Source of the DNA: GCA-002733465 sp965230525
GTDB lineage: Bacteria > Pseudomonadota > Gammaproteobacteria > Enterobacterales > Kangiellaceae
Direction: 5' to 3'
DNA: 64,000 nt
NCBI GenBank assembly: GCA_965230525.1
Contig: OZ246008.1
Span: 868,001 to 932,000 of the forward strand
Within the stretch, counting starts at the first letter, position 1. The number at the start of each line of letters is the position of its first letter. The notes below the pieces were generated by a model that worked only from the letters and a program-made list of their open reading frames with translations, was not told the origin of the DNA and did no database searches. The translations under genes were made by a program, and so were the position numbers. Below, in pieces: positions 17,367 to 26,953 of the stretch.

Positions 17367-20135
17367 GTGGCCGATATCGAAATTAATCAAAAACAACTCA
17401 AACAGATTAAAAATGATTTCTTGCGCTTAAGTCAGCGCCGATACTCTCGGATGGAAGCCAGTTTGAGCGGTGTTCAGGCAGACAAGCTAAAGCTTATACC
17501 GCTACTATTTCATGTAAACCATCCAATGTTGCCTGGCTATGTGGATAAGTTTACTCCTAGCGGGATCCCTAATTACACCCCTAGCCATGTTGAAAAACAA
17601 ATAGCTAAAACTATCAGCCAGAGTTTTGAATATAAACCAAGAGCACACCTTAAGTACCGCATCGCATCACTGTTTTTAATGGGGAGCATGGGAACGCTTG
17701 GGCAGTCTAATAGCAGTGACATCGATTTATGGATTTGTTTATGCGAGCCGTTGGAAAGCAAACTGCTTGAAAAGCTCAAAAAGAAAGCAGAAGGCATAAA
17801 ATTATGGTTGGCCGATTTTGGTATTGAGTTAAATGCCTATGTGGTTAATCACGACGAATTCAGAGACAAAAAAGTAAAAAAAATAGAGGCTGACAACTGT
17901 GGTAACACCCAACATTATTTATTGCTCGATGAGTTTTATCGGACAGCCGTTTGGATAGCTGGAAGATGGCCTTTATGGTGGATTATTCCCTCAGAATGCG
18001 ATTATTCTAAATTTGCTAATCGACTGACCGAGCAAAAACACATTGATCATGCGGATTGGATAGATTTTGGTGAAGTAAAAAATATTCCAGCTTCGGAATA
18101 TTTTAGCGCGGCACTTTGGCAACTCTATAAGGCGATCGAATCGCCCTATAAATCATCGGTAAAGCTATTGGTGCTGGAAGTTTATGCCAAGTTGTTTCCG
18201 TGTGCTGGAGTGTTGTCCAATGAATTTAAACAACTGGTTTATCAAGGGCAATCTGAACAAAGTAGCCTCGATCCTTATTTATTGACTTTACGGTTTGCAG
18301 AACAGGCTTTACAGGATAACGCACATCGATTGGAGTTTTTGCGCCGTTCTTTCTATTTGAAAACCAACATAAAAATTAATCTAAATAAAGACAAAAAAAC
18401 TAATTGGCAATATCAAACTGTTAAGCAATTAGTTGTGTCTTGGGGCTGGCAGCAGTCTAAATTAGATTACCTCAATGGTAGAAACCTCTGGAGTATTCGA
18501 GATGTGAAAGAAGAGCGAAGAAATTTGGTGAGAGAATTGACAAATTCTTATCATTTCTTAAGCAACTTCTCTCGTGTTCATGGTGTGATCAATCGAGTGG
18601 CCAAAAACGAGCTGCTTTCCTTGGGACGAAAGTTATATTCAGCGTTTGAACGACGTAGTGGCAAGATCGAAATACTGAATAACGGAATTGCCAAAGATGT
18701 TTTTGAATCTTCAATAACCATCAACCAAGAGCAAATGAGCGCATGGAAAGTTTATATTGGTCATATTCCAGAAAAGAAACTGACTCAAAATACCGAAGCT
18801 TATCAAGCGCAGTCGTTATTCGAATGTTTGTTATGGGGATGTTGCAATCAAGTGATTACCTCGAAGACCAGCCTTCACCTTTATAATTCCGATGACTATT
18901 TAAACCTACAATACTCTAATGAACTATTACGGGATATTGAGGGGCTTCTAAAACAGTTCCGTCAGTATAAAGACCTTAACCAATTTAATAGTGAAGCCAA
19001 AATAGTCGGACTAGGGTTATTTGTTAATACTCGAAGCGATCCACTTTCAGAAGAAAAAAAGAGCAATCTTTATCGGATTGGTGAAGGTAAAGATTGTTTT
19101 TCGTGGGCAGATAATAAAATTAATTTAGCCAATCATTTTGATGTGGTGTTTCTTAATAGTTGGGGAGAAATATCAAGTAAACACTACACGGGAGAGTTTG
19201 CTTGGGTAGAGTTTTATAAAGAAAATGCTCAGACAATCTGCGAAAATGAAAACTTCCCTATTTATTGCCGTGGACTTGTACAGCGTGATCAAATCGTCAC
19301 TCGGGTGGAGCAGCTATTTTCCAAACTAAATGGTCTTCGTAGCAATAGTCTGCGAACGGATCAAGCACACCGGTTTGTAATGCTGATGTCTGGACGACCG
19401 CAGATTATTGATATTTATAAAAGCGAAATAAGTTATTTGAGTTTTGCTTCATTAACAAAATTATATAATGGACTGAGTGAAAATCCCTATAGTGATCAAC
19501 CTGAGGTGCGGATCCGTTTTACCATCGATGATTTTATTGATTTCAATCCGTTTATTCGTACAATAAGTCGCCGACGATTTAATGATCATCTTGATTTTTA
19601 CGTTCATTGTAAAACCAAAAATTTGGTGGAAGTGATTATTCGTGCCGCCAATGGATCGCTTTACTACCAAGCTCACAAAAACATTAATATTGCTCAAGTT
19701 GTCAATCACTACCAGCAGTTTTTCGAAAAAATTCAAAACAGGCACTTGTTAAGTAGTGGCTTGTTAGAAACGGTAAATTTCTATCAAGTGCTTCAATCGG
19801 AGCAACGAGATAACCCGCGAATAAAACCAATCGCTCCCAAATATACTAATGAGTATCTCGATTTTTCTCTGGTGCAAGCGATAGCGACTCAAAAACACGT
19901 TTTTTCAGCTGGCTTCGACTTGTATACCGCCAATTCTTGTTTTCTATACTCGGAACACGGAGAAGGTGTCTATAAAAGGCTGCGAGATGAAGTACTCTCG
20001 ATGCGAAAAGATACTTCAAACTATCCCATTTTTATCACTGACATCGATTTGTCAGCAATAGAAAGCGATGTTTCAATTATTGACTCACTGATCTACAAGA
20101 AAACCATCGAAGCCAAACTTAACAAGCAACGTTAA
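17367..20135 (+). CDS. cyaA: Class I adenylate cyclase
   Basis: The 922-residue cyclase makes cAMP from ATP. The N-terminal catalytic domain carries the nucleotidyltransferase signature GSMGTLGQSNSSDIDLW (residues 106-122) with the metal-binding Asp118 and Asp120. LLLDEFYRTAVWIAGRWPLWW follows (in two parts around residue 190), typical of CyaA. The C-terminal regulatory half is long and less conserved. The start is GTG at 17367 with an AGAG upstream. It is longer than E. coli CyaA (848). The lptM-dapF-xerC block lies 3.3 kb downstream, as in enterics but with three genes in between. Confidence 0.95.
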   Translation: MADIEINQKQLKQIKNDFLRLSQRRYSRMEASLSGVQADKLKLIPLLFHVNHPMLPGYVDKFTPSGIPNYTPSHVEKQIAKTISQSFEYKPRAHLKYRIASLFLMGSMGTLGQSNSSDIDLWICLCEPLESKLLEKLKKKAEGIKLWLADFGIELNAYVVNHDEFRDKKVKKIEADNCGNTQHYLLLDEFYRTAVWIAGRWPLWWIIPSECDYSKFANRLTEQKHIDHADWIDFGEVKNIPASEYFSAALWQLYKAIESPYKSSVKLLVLEVYAKLFPCAGVLSNEFKQLVYQGQSEQSSLDPYLLTLRFAEQALQDNAHRLEFLRRSFYLKTNIKINLNKDKKTNWQYQTVKQLVVSWGWQQSKLDYLNGRNLWSIRDVKEERRNLVRELTNSYHFLSNFSRVHGVINRVAKNELLSLGRKLYSAFERRSGKIEILNNGIAKDVFESSITINQEQMSAWKVYIGHIPEKKLTQNTEAYQAQSLFECLLWGCCNQVITSKTSLHLYNSDDYLNLQYSNELLRDIEGLLKQFRQYKDLNQFNSEAKIVGLGLFVNTRSDPLSEEKKSNLYRIGEGKDCFSWADNKINLANHFDVVFLNSWGEISSKHYTGEFAWVEFYKENAQTICENENFPIYCRGLVQRDQIVTRVEQLFSKLNGLRSNSLRTDQAHRFVMLMSGRPQIIDIYKSEISYLSFASLTKLYNGLSENPYSDQPEVRIRFTIDDFIDFNPFIRTISRRRFNDHLDFYVHCKTKNLVEVIIRAANGSLYYQAHKNINIAQVVNHYQQFFEKIQNRHLLSSGLLETVNFYQVLQSEQRDNPRIKPIAPKYTNEYLDFSLVQAIATQKHVFSAGFDLYTANSCFLYSEHGEGVYKRLRDEVLSMRKDTSNYPIFITDIDLSAIESDVSIIDSLIYKKTIEAKLNKQR

Positions 20136-20271
20136 TCAACAAATATAAGCTTGGAGTCATGCTGGTTTAATTGTACACTTGCGAAACACTTTTACTCATA
20201 GTCTTCCCACCCTTTGTGAAACGAAACATCGATTAAATGGCGACTAAACAGTAACTAAGCGAGAATCTAAT

Positions 20272-21540
20272 ATGCGATTGGTTTTAAAAATATTTTTAAC
20301 GATTGGTATATTCCACTCCATTTCCCTCGCTGGGATTAATTTGGCCCAAGCGAGCGACCAGGTTGTCCCCGGTCAGTTTCCACCCAAAGAAATTCAGCAA
20401 AAAGTAAGGCCCTTGCTAAAAGAGATTCGAGTAGCGCAGGTGGCCAAAAATGAGAAAAGAGTATTAAACCTTGCCCAACAGATTATTCGACACCTTGGTC
20501 CTTGGGCAGCAAACCCTCAACATGCTCCCAATTATTTTTCGCCGATAAATCCTGCTGCACCTAACGCGCAAGAAGTAGCTTTACTTTGGAAAAAAATAAG
20601 CCCAAAAATGAAAACTAATGCGCTTTGGGTTGTCGTGCCAGATGGTGATCCAAAACAAATGTCTTATGGCCTGCGACAGGCAGCTCGGCCATTATTAGCG
20701 AGCATAGCGGTTAATAACAGTGCGCTAAAAGATAATTCAAATTTAGTCGAGTTTATTACCAAAGGGGCTGACTACCTAGTTAAATTACAGCGTAAAAATG
20801 GGTTGTTCCCAGCGCCAGATCTGCGCGGTGATGACCAAATATACACTTCATTTAATAAGCGTACATTAAAAAAGAATCCCGATGCCTTAGTTGAAGGATG
20901 GTTCGAAGATGACCATCGCGGAGAATTGCAGCTCGATCATGCGGTGAGTGCAATCGCCATGCTAAAGGCCTTTCAACTAACCAAGGAGCAAAAATATTTA
21001 AAAAGCGCGATTGCTGCTGCAGATTGGGCAATCGCCAAGGAGCTTGATACAAATTGGTCTTATAATTCATACAGTGCATGGCTGCTAGCGGAAGTGTATC
21101 AGCAAACAGGACAACCTAAATATTTGTTCCATGCGGTAGAAAAAATTAGGCTCGGCGTCTTGCCGGGGTTATTAGACTCAGGTCGCTGGTTTGACCCTAT
21201 TAATGCGCGTCTTTTGTACCATGCTGCCAATGTCAGGGGGATGCTTGCGGTGTACCGAAACCTGCCAGCTGAAAACGATTTTAAGGCAGTACTTAAACAA
21301 CATATTATTCGAGCACTGGATAATGCAAGTAAGCAGATAAATAGTAACGGGGCGTCCTCCACCACTACATCCACCGAAATGTTGATTGAAGGATTAAGAG
21401 AGCTCGGTGAAAAAGCTGAATGGCGAACCGCACTCAATATTAATATCAATGCAGCGATCGAATCAGCTGATAATGGCGATGCCAATATTGGGCTGTTTTT
21501 ACCGAGTTATATTGAGTTTGCTTTTGTAAATAAATCTTAG
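20272..21540 (+). CDS. Exported six-hairpin (alpha/alpha-barrel) glycosidase-like protein
   Basis: A 422-residue protein with a signal peptide ending near LAQAS. The central and C-terminal region repeats helical hairpins typical of (alpha/alpha)6 folds: LQLDHAVSAIAMLKAFQLT, KYLKSAIAAADWAIAKEL, SYNSYSAWLLAEVYQQTGQ, and GRWFDPINARLLYHAANVRG. Proteins of this shape often act on polysaccharides or glycosaminoglycan-like chains. The acidic residues EGWFEDDHRGE could be catalytic or structural. No specific family is recognised, so the function is inferred from fold only. It is not in an obvious operon. Confidence 0.55.
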   Translation: MRLVLKIFLTIGIFHSISLAGINLAQASDQVVPGQFPPKEIQQKVRPLLKEIRVAQVAKNEKRVLNLAQQIIRHLGPWAANPQHAPNYFSPINPAAPNAQEVALLWKKISPKMKTNALWVVVPDGDPKQMSYGLRQAARPLLASIAVNNSALKDNSNLVEFITKGADYLVKLQRKNGLFPAPDLRGDDQIYTSFNKRTLKKNPDALVEGWFEDDHRGELQLDHAVSAIAMLKAFQLTKEQKYLKSAIAAADWAIAKELDTNWSYNSYSAWLLAEVYQQTGQPKYLFHAVEKIRLGVLPGLLDSGRWFDPINARLLYHAANVRGMLAVYRNLPAENDFKAVLKQHIIRALDNASKQINSNGASSTTTSTEMLIEGLRELGEKAEWRTALNININAAIESADNGDANIGLFLPSYIEFAFVNKS

Positions 21541-21545
21541 TTTTC

Positions 21546-22442
21546 TTAGGATTTATCAAACAACCACTCGTGTAGCTCATGCTTGTTCTCGATAATCACT
21601 TGCTGAGCTTTCGGGTCATTATGAAGTTGCTTGCTGTTAATCCTAAGAAACTGAAGTAAATACTCAACCATTGCGCCACGTGATTTGAGCAATAAACAAT
21701 TATCTTCCATGCCATAATCTTGTGCGATAACTGTTTGTTGTGAACGGCTTAAACGCGGGTCCGGCTTTATCTTAATCGTCACCCAACTATTCCATGCGTT
21801 ATCCTGATCACGAGTATGCACTGAGTCACCCACAAAGTCATAAATATTGGTAATTCGCGATAATACAAAGTCTCGAAACTCTTGGCTTTTTTCGCAAAAG
21901 GCTCGCACGTGCCAACGATAGCCATTAAACACTAGCGTGTGTGGCACGATATTACGATAATCCTTTTCCGAAGTTAGCGAACTATACTCAATTTCAATAC
22001 GCTGAGCCTCTCTACTAGCGCTAATAATGGGTCTAACTATGTTTGCGTTCACTGACCGAAATAAAGGTGACAGAACTTCGGACTGAGTTTGCGGTAGGTC
22101 AAGGCTAGCAAACTGAGTTAACAAGTCACTTTGACTGTTGAGCATATTTAAGTATTCATTGATTTCGCCTTTGGTCAAAATTGGCGAAAATTTTGGACTC
22201 GGAACATAGCCTTTTAGCTGTTTATCAAATACCAAGTTATTCGGAGCTATATTGGACTTATACTCATTAATATCTTTACTGGCTTGTTGTCGTCCAATGC
22301 CAAAGGCTTTTTGTAAATGGTTGCTGGTAAGTCGGCCTTCCCAAAGAGCAATGATTTCGATCATTCGATAGCGCAATAAACGATCCCAACGATAAGGCCA
22401 ATCATTTTGCTTTGACGGCTTTGGTTGTTGGTCCTTAGTCAT
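21546..22442 (-). CDS. WYL-domain transcriptional regulator
   Basis: A 298-residue regulator with an N-terminal winged helix (LLRYRMIEIIALWEGRLTSN, FGIGRQQASKDINEYKS). A WYL-type sensor domain follows (YRNIVPHTLVFNGYRWHVRA, FRDFVLSRITNI) and a C-terminal WCX-like extension. WYL proteins sense nucleotides or other small ligands and regulate DNA metabolism or defence genes; no defence operon is present here. Its ATG overlaps the stop of the aldo/keto reductase gene (ATGA), so the two are translationally coupled. Confidence 0.85.
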   Translation of the reverse strand: MTKDQQPKPSKQNDWPYRWDRLLRYRMIEIIALWEGRLTSNHLQKAFGIGRQQASKDINEYKSNIAPNNLVFDKQLKGYVPSPKFSPILTKGEINEYLNMLNSQSDLLTQFASLDLPQTQSEVLSPLFRSVNANIVRPIISASREAQRIEIEYSSLTSEKDYRNIVPHTLVFNGYRWHVRAFCEKSQEFRDFVLSRITNIYDFVGDSVHTRDQDNAWNSWVTIKIKPDPRLSRSQQTVIAQDYGMEDNCLLLKSRGAMVEYLLQFLRINSKQLHNDPKAQQVIIENKHELHEWLFDKS

Positions 22443-23365
22443 GGGACATTATGCCCTTTTGATGCGACCCAAATGCGATACCATTGCTCCCGCGTCATCG
22501 TTAAGGCTTGCGCGTTGAGCCCCGCTTTTATTCGGTCAAGATTGCCGCTTCCTAAAATGATAACCGGTGCGCTGGGCAGCTCGAGTACCCAGCGAATGGC
22601 GACTTGATCAATAGAGCTTGCGCCAATCTCGTCGCCTACTTGCCTTAAAGTTTTACGGAGTCGAGTCACTTGTTCGGACTTCTCATTAAATAGTTGACCA
22701 CCAGCAAGCACCGACCAAGCCATTGGTCGAGTGGACAGTTGCTGCAGTTGATCGAGCGTTCCATCGTTGATGGCTTGCATATTTATCGGATTAATTTCAA
22801 CTTGGTTGGTGGCTAATGGATAATCCAAACGAGATTGCAACAGAGAAAATTGACTGGGCGTATAGTTGGAAACACCAAAATGTAGCACTTTTCCGGAATG
22901 CTTAAGGGTGTCGAATGCGGCCGCAACATCATCAGCATTAAGTAAAAAGTCAGGACGGTGTAATAACAACAAATCTAAATGACTCACATTTAACCGTTTA
23001 AGAGACTGTTCTACTGAGGAAATAATCGCAGATTGATGACTTGTGTAATGCGAAACCATATCGCTATTTTGGTTAGATTCTAAATGAATGCCGCATTTGG
23101 AAATCAATTGAATTTGATCTCTAACACTTGGCTCTAGTTTGAGCGCTTCACCAAACCGCGATTCACAGGGAGGTGTGCCATAAATACTGGCATGATCGAC
23201 ACTGGTGATGCCGAGTTCAATGTGCTGTTTTAAAAAGTCTAACCGCTGGTTAGCATCGAGATTCCAATCTGCGAGCCGCCAATAGCCTTGCACGTAATTG
23301 GACAAACTGAGTGATTGCGGGTGCATTTTTACCAGTTTCGCTGGTTGTTGAGATAAACTATTCAT
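22439..23365 (-). CDS. Aldo/keto reductase
   Basis: A 308-residue TIM-barrel NADPH-dependent oxidoreductase of the YdhF-like group. The catalytic tetrad positions are visible: Asp and Tyr in VDHASIYG, Lys in QLISKCGI, and His in LLLLHRPD. The cofactor-end motif VIILGSGNLDRIKAGL is at the C-terminus. The substrate is not known. It is followed with a 4-base overlap by a WYL regulator and is divergent from the lptM-dapF operon. Confidence 0.9.
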   Translation of the reverse strand: MNSLSQQPAKLVKMHPQSLSLSNYVQGYWRLADWNLDANQRLDFLKQHIELGITSVDHASIYGTPPCESRFGEALKLEPSVRDQIQLISKCGIHLESNQNSDMVSHYTSHQSAIISSVEQSLKRLNVSHLDLLLLHRPDFLLNADDVAAAFDTLKHSGKVLHFGVSNYTPSQFSLLQSRLDYPLATNQVEINPINMQAINDGTLDQLQQLSTRPMAWSVLAGGQLFNEKSEQVTRLRKTLRQVGDEIGASSIDQVAIRWVLELPSAPVIILGSGNLDRIKAGLNAQALTMTREQWYRIWVASKGHNVP

Positions 23366-23489
23366 ACATTGATGGTGATGCTTGCACTGGCTTGGTTAAA
23401 AGTTGTTTAGGCTAATATACCAATAAAAAATTGATTTCCTTAAGAAAATTGTCGAAAATCAAGTCAGTTTGCTGATTTGTCTACGCTGG

Positions 23490-23759
23490 ATGCTGGTTTT
23501 GATTAAAATTTCTACAATTGTTGTTATCGTTTGTTTGCTAGCCGGGTGTGGCGCAAAAGGCGATCTGTATTTGTCGAATGCTGCTAACAAAGTCAATCCA
23601 GAGGAAAAAACATCCACACAGGAATCGACCCAACCTCAACAAGCCGACACGAGTAAACAGTTACCGCAAGCTAAGCCAGAACAGAAAGAATTAGAACAAA
23701 GTGAGCAAAGCAGCAGCGATAACTTGAATCAGCTCTACCGGGAGAGACCGCTAAAATGA
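23490..23759 (+). CDS. lptM: Small lipoprotein LptM (YifL family)
   Basis: An 89-residue lipoprotein with lipobox LLAGC (Cys20) followed by GAKGDLYL, the conserved head of the LptM/YifL family. In E. coli this protein helps LptD assemble in the outer membrane. The tail is Gln/Glu/Ser-rich and disordered. The ATG at 23490 gives a normal signal peptide; a TTG at 23469 is possible but adds seven residues. The stop overlaps the dapF start, and the pair is conserved across gammaproteobacteria. Confidence 0.85.
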   Translation: MLVLIKISTIVVIVCLLAGCGAKGDLYLSNAANKVNPEEKTSTQESTQPQQADTSKQLPQAKPEQKELEQSEQSSSDNLNQLYRERPLK

Positions 23760-24586
23760 TGGTGAGTTTCGCGAAAATGCATGGTCTGGGTAACGACTTT
23801 ATGGTTGTCGATACCATTTCTCAAAATGTTTACTTCAACGAAGGTCAGATTCGCCGCTTAGCCGATCGAAATAAAGGTGTGGGCTTTGATCAATTGTTGT
23901 TGGTTGAACCGCCTCCTCAGCCCGATGTCGATTTTCACTATCGAATCTTTAATGCTGATGGCACCGAAGTTGGCCAATGTGGCAATGGTGTACGATGTTT
24001 GGCTAAGTTTGTTCGTCAGATGGGACTGACCTGGAAGCAAAAAATCAGAGTAAGTACGATTAACGGCATCATGGATCTACAGTTTATGCGCAATGGACTG
24101 GTCAGTGTCGACATGGGGGTTCCTCAACTTGAGCCGAGTAAAATTCCCTTGAATGTTGAGCGAGAATCTATTGACTACCAAATCGAGCTGGCAGATCGGC
24201 AATTATCATTTGGCTCAGTCTCTATGGGAAATCCACATTGTGTCATTACGGTGGATGATATCGACAACGCACAAGTTGACCAACTTGGCGATGCTATTAA
24301 TCAGCATGAGTTATTTCCAGATGGTGTTAATGTTGGTTTTATGCAGGTTGTGTCTGATACAGAAGTTAAATTAAGAGTATTTGAGCGTGGCGCCGGTGAA
24401 ACTTTAGCCTGTGGGTCGGGAGCATGCGCGAGTATGGTTGTTGGTAGATTGCAACAGAGGCTACAACAGCGAATCAAAGTTTTTTTACCCGGTGGTCATT
24501 TACATATCGATTGGCCAGGAAAAGGCGACTCACTAAAAATGGTGGGGCCAGCAGAGTTTGTTTATCACGGATATATTGAAGTATGA
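23756..24586 (+). CDS. dapF: Diaminopimelate epimerase
   Basis: The 276-residue enzyme converts LL-DAP to meso-DAP for peptidoglycan and lysine. The two catalytic cysteines are in GQCGNGVRC (Cys75) and ETLACGSGACAS (Cys219). FAKMHGLGNDFMVVD at the N-terminus is the family signature. It begins with ATGATG overlapping the lptM stop; the second ATG is also possible. It is followed with a 4-base overlap by the DUF484 gene. Confidence 0.97.
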   Translation: MMVSFAKMHGLGNDFMVVDTISQNVYFNEGQIRRLADRNKGVGFDQLLLVEPPPQPDVDFHYRIFNADGTEVGQCGNGVRCLAKFVRQMGLTWKQKIRVSTINGIMDLQFMRNGLVSVDMGVPQLEPSKIPLNVERESIDYQIELADRQLSFGSVSMGNPHCVITVDDIDNAQVDQLGDAINQHELFPDGVNVGFMQVVSDTEVKLRVFERGAGETLACGSGACASMVVGRLQQRLQQRIKVFLPGGHLHIDWPGKGDSLKMVGPAEFVYHGYIEV

Positions 24587-25311
24587 AATCACCACAAAAT
24601 CAGATCTTAGAGCTTACAAAGTCAAATGAAAACTTGGCTCGTATTTATGAAATGATGGATGAAGCGAAAGTTCGTCAATATTTGCTAGATAATCCCGATT
24701 TCTTGGTGAAAAACCCAGAATTGTTGAGTCATATTGAGTTGCAATATGGCGAACAAGAAACCTTTTCGTTGGTAGAACGACAAGTTAAAACCTTGCGTGA
24801 CAAAAATAGCAAATTGCAGGGGCAACAAATAGACATGCTGCAAACTGCTCACGCTAATGAAGAGCTGTTGGTTTCCTGCAATCAGTTTATGTTGGAGTTA
24901 GTGAAGTGCGATAGTTTGACCGCACTCACCGCCACAATTGTCTCTCAACTCAAAGCGAATTTTAACTTAGATGGTGTTGCAATAATTTTGGTCGGTGATT
25001 ATGAGCCATGTGCGCCCGCTCAGGTGGTTGATTCAGCTGAGCAGATCAAACAATTATTGAATTGCCAATTTCCCGATAACCAGCCACTTTGTGGTCGCTT
25101 AGGACAGTCGCCTAAAGAGTCATTGTTTGGCGAGCTTTCGTACAACTACCAATCATGCGCTTTGATTCCGTTAGGCGAAGGCTGTGCAAATGGCTTACTT
25201 GCATTAGCAAGTACAGATGTGGCTCGATTTGATCCTGAAATGGGCACTTTATTTATCGAGTTATTAGCAAAGTTTGTAACCGCCGTTGTTACGCCTTATG
25301 AGCGCAGCTAA
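24583..25311 (+). CDS. DUF484 family protein (YigA-like)
   Basis: A 242-residue protein with the DUF484 head VRQYLLDNPDFLVKNPELL, then a coiled-coil linker (LVERQVKTLRDKNSKLQGQQ) and a C-terminal GAF-like domain (LDGVAIILVG, CALIPLGEG, GLLALASTDVARFDPEMGT). The GAF ligand is unknown. The gene overlaps dapF by 4 bases and the xerC start lies inside its 3' end, so expression is coupled. The position between dapF and xerC is conserved in gammaproteobacteria. Confidence 0.93.
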   Translation: MKSPQNQILELTKSNENLARIYEMMDEAKVRQYLLDNPDFLVKNPELLSHIELQYGEQETFSLVERQVKTLRDKNSKLQGQQIDMLQTAHANEELLVSCNQFMLELVKCDSLTALTATIVSQLKANFNLDGVAIILVGDYEPCAPAQVVDSAEQIKQLLNCQFPDNQPLCGRLGQSPKESLFGELSYNYQSCALIPLGEGCANGLLALASTDVARFDPEMGTLFIELLAKFVTAVVTPYERS

Positions 25312-26230
25312 GATATCCGATGAATCTATCCTAAAGCAAGGTTTACACTTTGTTGATGAATATTTGAGAATGCTCAGGGAGCAAAAGTCCTACTCTGAGC
25401 ATACTTGTAGCAATTACCGGCAACAATTACTCAAGCTTTTGGAATCACTAAAATCTCAATCTATTGAAAAGTGGAGTGAAATCGCACCGATTCATATTAG
25501 GCAAATGTCTGCGTTTTATTTCCGTCAGGGATATTCTTCTGCCAGTATCGCATTGCTACTTTCGAGCAGCCGTAGTTTTTTTCAGTATTTAATTATTCAG
25601 GGGGTGATGCAACTCAATCCAGGCAAAAACGTACGGCCTCCAAAAGGCAAGAAAAGTCTTCCCAAAGTGATTGATGTCGACCAAATAAGTTTGCTTTTGG
25701 AAGCTATTCCAAGCGATGAAATCATTAACATTCGAGACAAAGCAATAGCAGAACTATTTTATTCAAGCGGTTTGCGGCTTGCAGAGTTGGCTGCGAGCAA
25801 TGTAATTGACTTGGACAAGCAGCAACAATTGATGCGGGTGACCGGTAAGGGAAATAAAACTCGAATCGTTCCCGTTGGTCGGAGCGCGTTAGCGGCGCTC
25901 GAAAATTGGTTAAAAGTGCGATCTAACTGGTTGGCCGATGATCAGCAACAAGCTTTATTTTTAAGCAAGCAGCGTAGTCGACTTTCTCATCGAAGTATTC
26001 AAAAACGACTTGAATATTGGGGTAAACAAGTTGGCTTAAATTCGAGTCTGCATCCGCATAAATTTAGGCACTCATGCGCCACCCATGTTTTAGAATCTTC
26101 CGGTGATATTCGCGCCGTTCAAGAGCTACTTGGGCATGCTAATATTTCTACCACTCAAGTCTATACTCATTTAGATTTTCAAAAACTTGCTCAAGTATAC
26201 GACCGCGCTCATCCAAGAGCTAAAAAGTAA
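25298..26230 (+). CDS. xerC: Tyrosine recombinase XerC
   Basis: The 310-residue recombinase resolves chromosome dimers at dif with XerD and FtsK. The catalytic set is complete: Arg160 (SSGLRLAEL), Lys184 (TGKGNKTR), His254 and Arg257 (HPHKFRHSCATH), His280 (LLGHANIS) and nucleophile Tyr289 (TTQVYTHLD). The ATG at 25298 is preferred to an upstream TTG. It overlaps the end of the DUF484 gene, and its stop overlaps the next start by one base. It is a core XerC and not an integron or phage integrase, by operon context. Confidence 0.96.
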   Translation: MSAAKISDESILKQGLHFVDEYLRMLREQKSYSEHTCSNYRQQLLKLLESLKSQSIEKWSEIAPIHIRQMSAFYFRQGYSSASIALLLSSSRSFFQYLIIQGVMQLNPGKNVRPPKGKKSLPKVIDVDQISLLLEAIPSDEIINIRDKAIAELFYSSGLRLAELAASNVIDLDKQQQLMRVTGKGNKTRIVPVGRSALAALENWLKVRSNWLADDQQQALFLSKQRSRLSHRSIQKRLEYWGKQVGLNSSLHPHKFRHSCATHVLESSGDIRAVQELLGHANISTTQVYTHLDFQKLAQVYDRAHPRAKK

Positions 26231-26922
26231 TGGCCGAGCAACCCTATAAACTGATCAGCTTTGATCTAGATAATACTCTGTACGATAACCGACCGGTGAT
26301 CAAAACCGCTGAGCTAAAAAATAAAGAGTATCTACAACAAGAGTTTAAAGCACAACACAAAGAGTTTGATTTTGATCGCTTCCTAGACATTAGAAACCGT
26401 TTAATGGAAAGCAAATCGCAACAGCAAAATGAGTTTGCCATTGCGCTTGAAGATCTTACCTATTTACGCAAGCAAGTATTGCAAGAGTTTTGTGAGTGTT
26501 TGCAAAACGCGGATGCGATTGTCGAAAAGGCGTTGAACCTGTTTTTAGTCTATCGAAGCCGAGTTGAGGTGCCCGATGAAATAACCAAAATGCTGGCCAC
26601 ACTGTCAACACATTACACATTAGTCAGTATTACTAATGGCAACTGTGATGCGGATAAAACTCCAATGGCGGGCTTTTTTAAACGAAATTATGCCCCGCAT
26701 CTTGGATTTCGTGCAAAGCCTCATCGCCATATGTTGGAAGAAGCGCTAAGTGACTTTAAGCTTGCACCTCATCAACTACTCCATATCGGAGACCAAATTG
26801 ACACCGACGCAAAGGCGGCTGAAAACGCTGATTGCGCGTTTTACTACTTTTCTCCATTTGAAGCAGGACTGTCAGTCGACCAATGTTGTCAACAGTTACT
26901 CGCTCATCTCAATTTGAAATAG
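26230..26922 (+). CDS. yigB: HAD-family hydrolase YigB-like
   Basis: A 230-residue haloacid-dehalogenase phosphatase. Motif I is FDLDNTLYDNRP (nucleophile first Asp), motif II is SITNGN, the motif III Lys lies near FRAKPHRHM, and motif IV is HIGDQIDTDAKAAENA. E. coli YigB dephosphorylates FMN and sugar phosphates. Position after xerC, overlapping by one base, matches the conserved dapF-xerC-yigB operon. Confidence 0.9.
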   Translation: MAEQPYKLISFDLDNTLYDNRPVIKTAELKNKEYLQQEFKAQHKEFDFDRFLDIRNRLMESKSQQQNEFAIALEDLTYLRKQVLQEFCECLQNADAIVEKALNLFLVYRSRVEVPDEITKMLATLSTHYTLVSITNGNCDADKTPMAGFFKRNYAPHLGFRAKPHRHMLEEALSDFKLAPHQLLHIGDQIDTDAKAAENADCAFYYFSPFEAGLSVDQCCQQLLAHLNLK

Positions 26923-26953
26923 GGAGTAAATTATTAAACCCAACAGAGGTCAA

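Noticed and set aside
25298..26230. Integrase of a mobile element
   Set aside because: The tyrosine recombinase sits in the conserved dapF-DUF484-xerC-yigB operon, with no attachment site or cargo, so it is housekeeping XerC.
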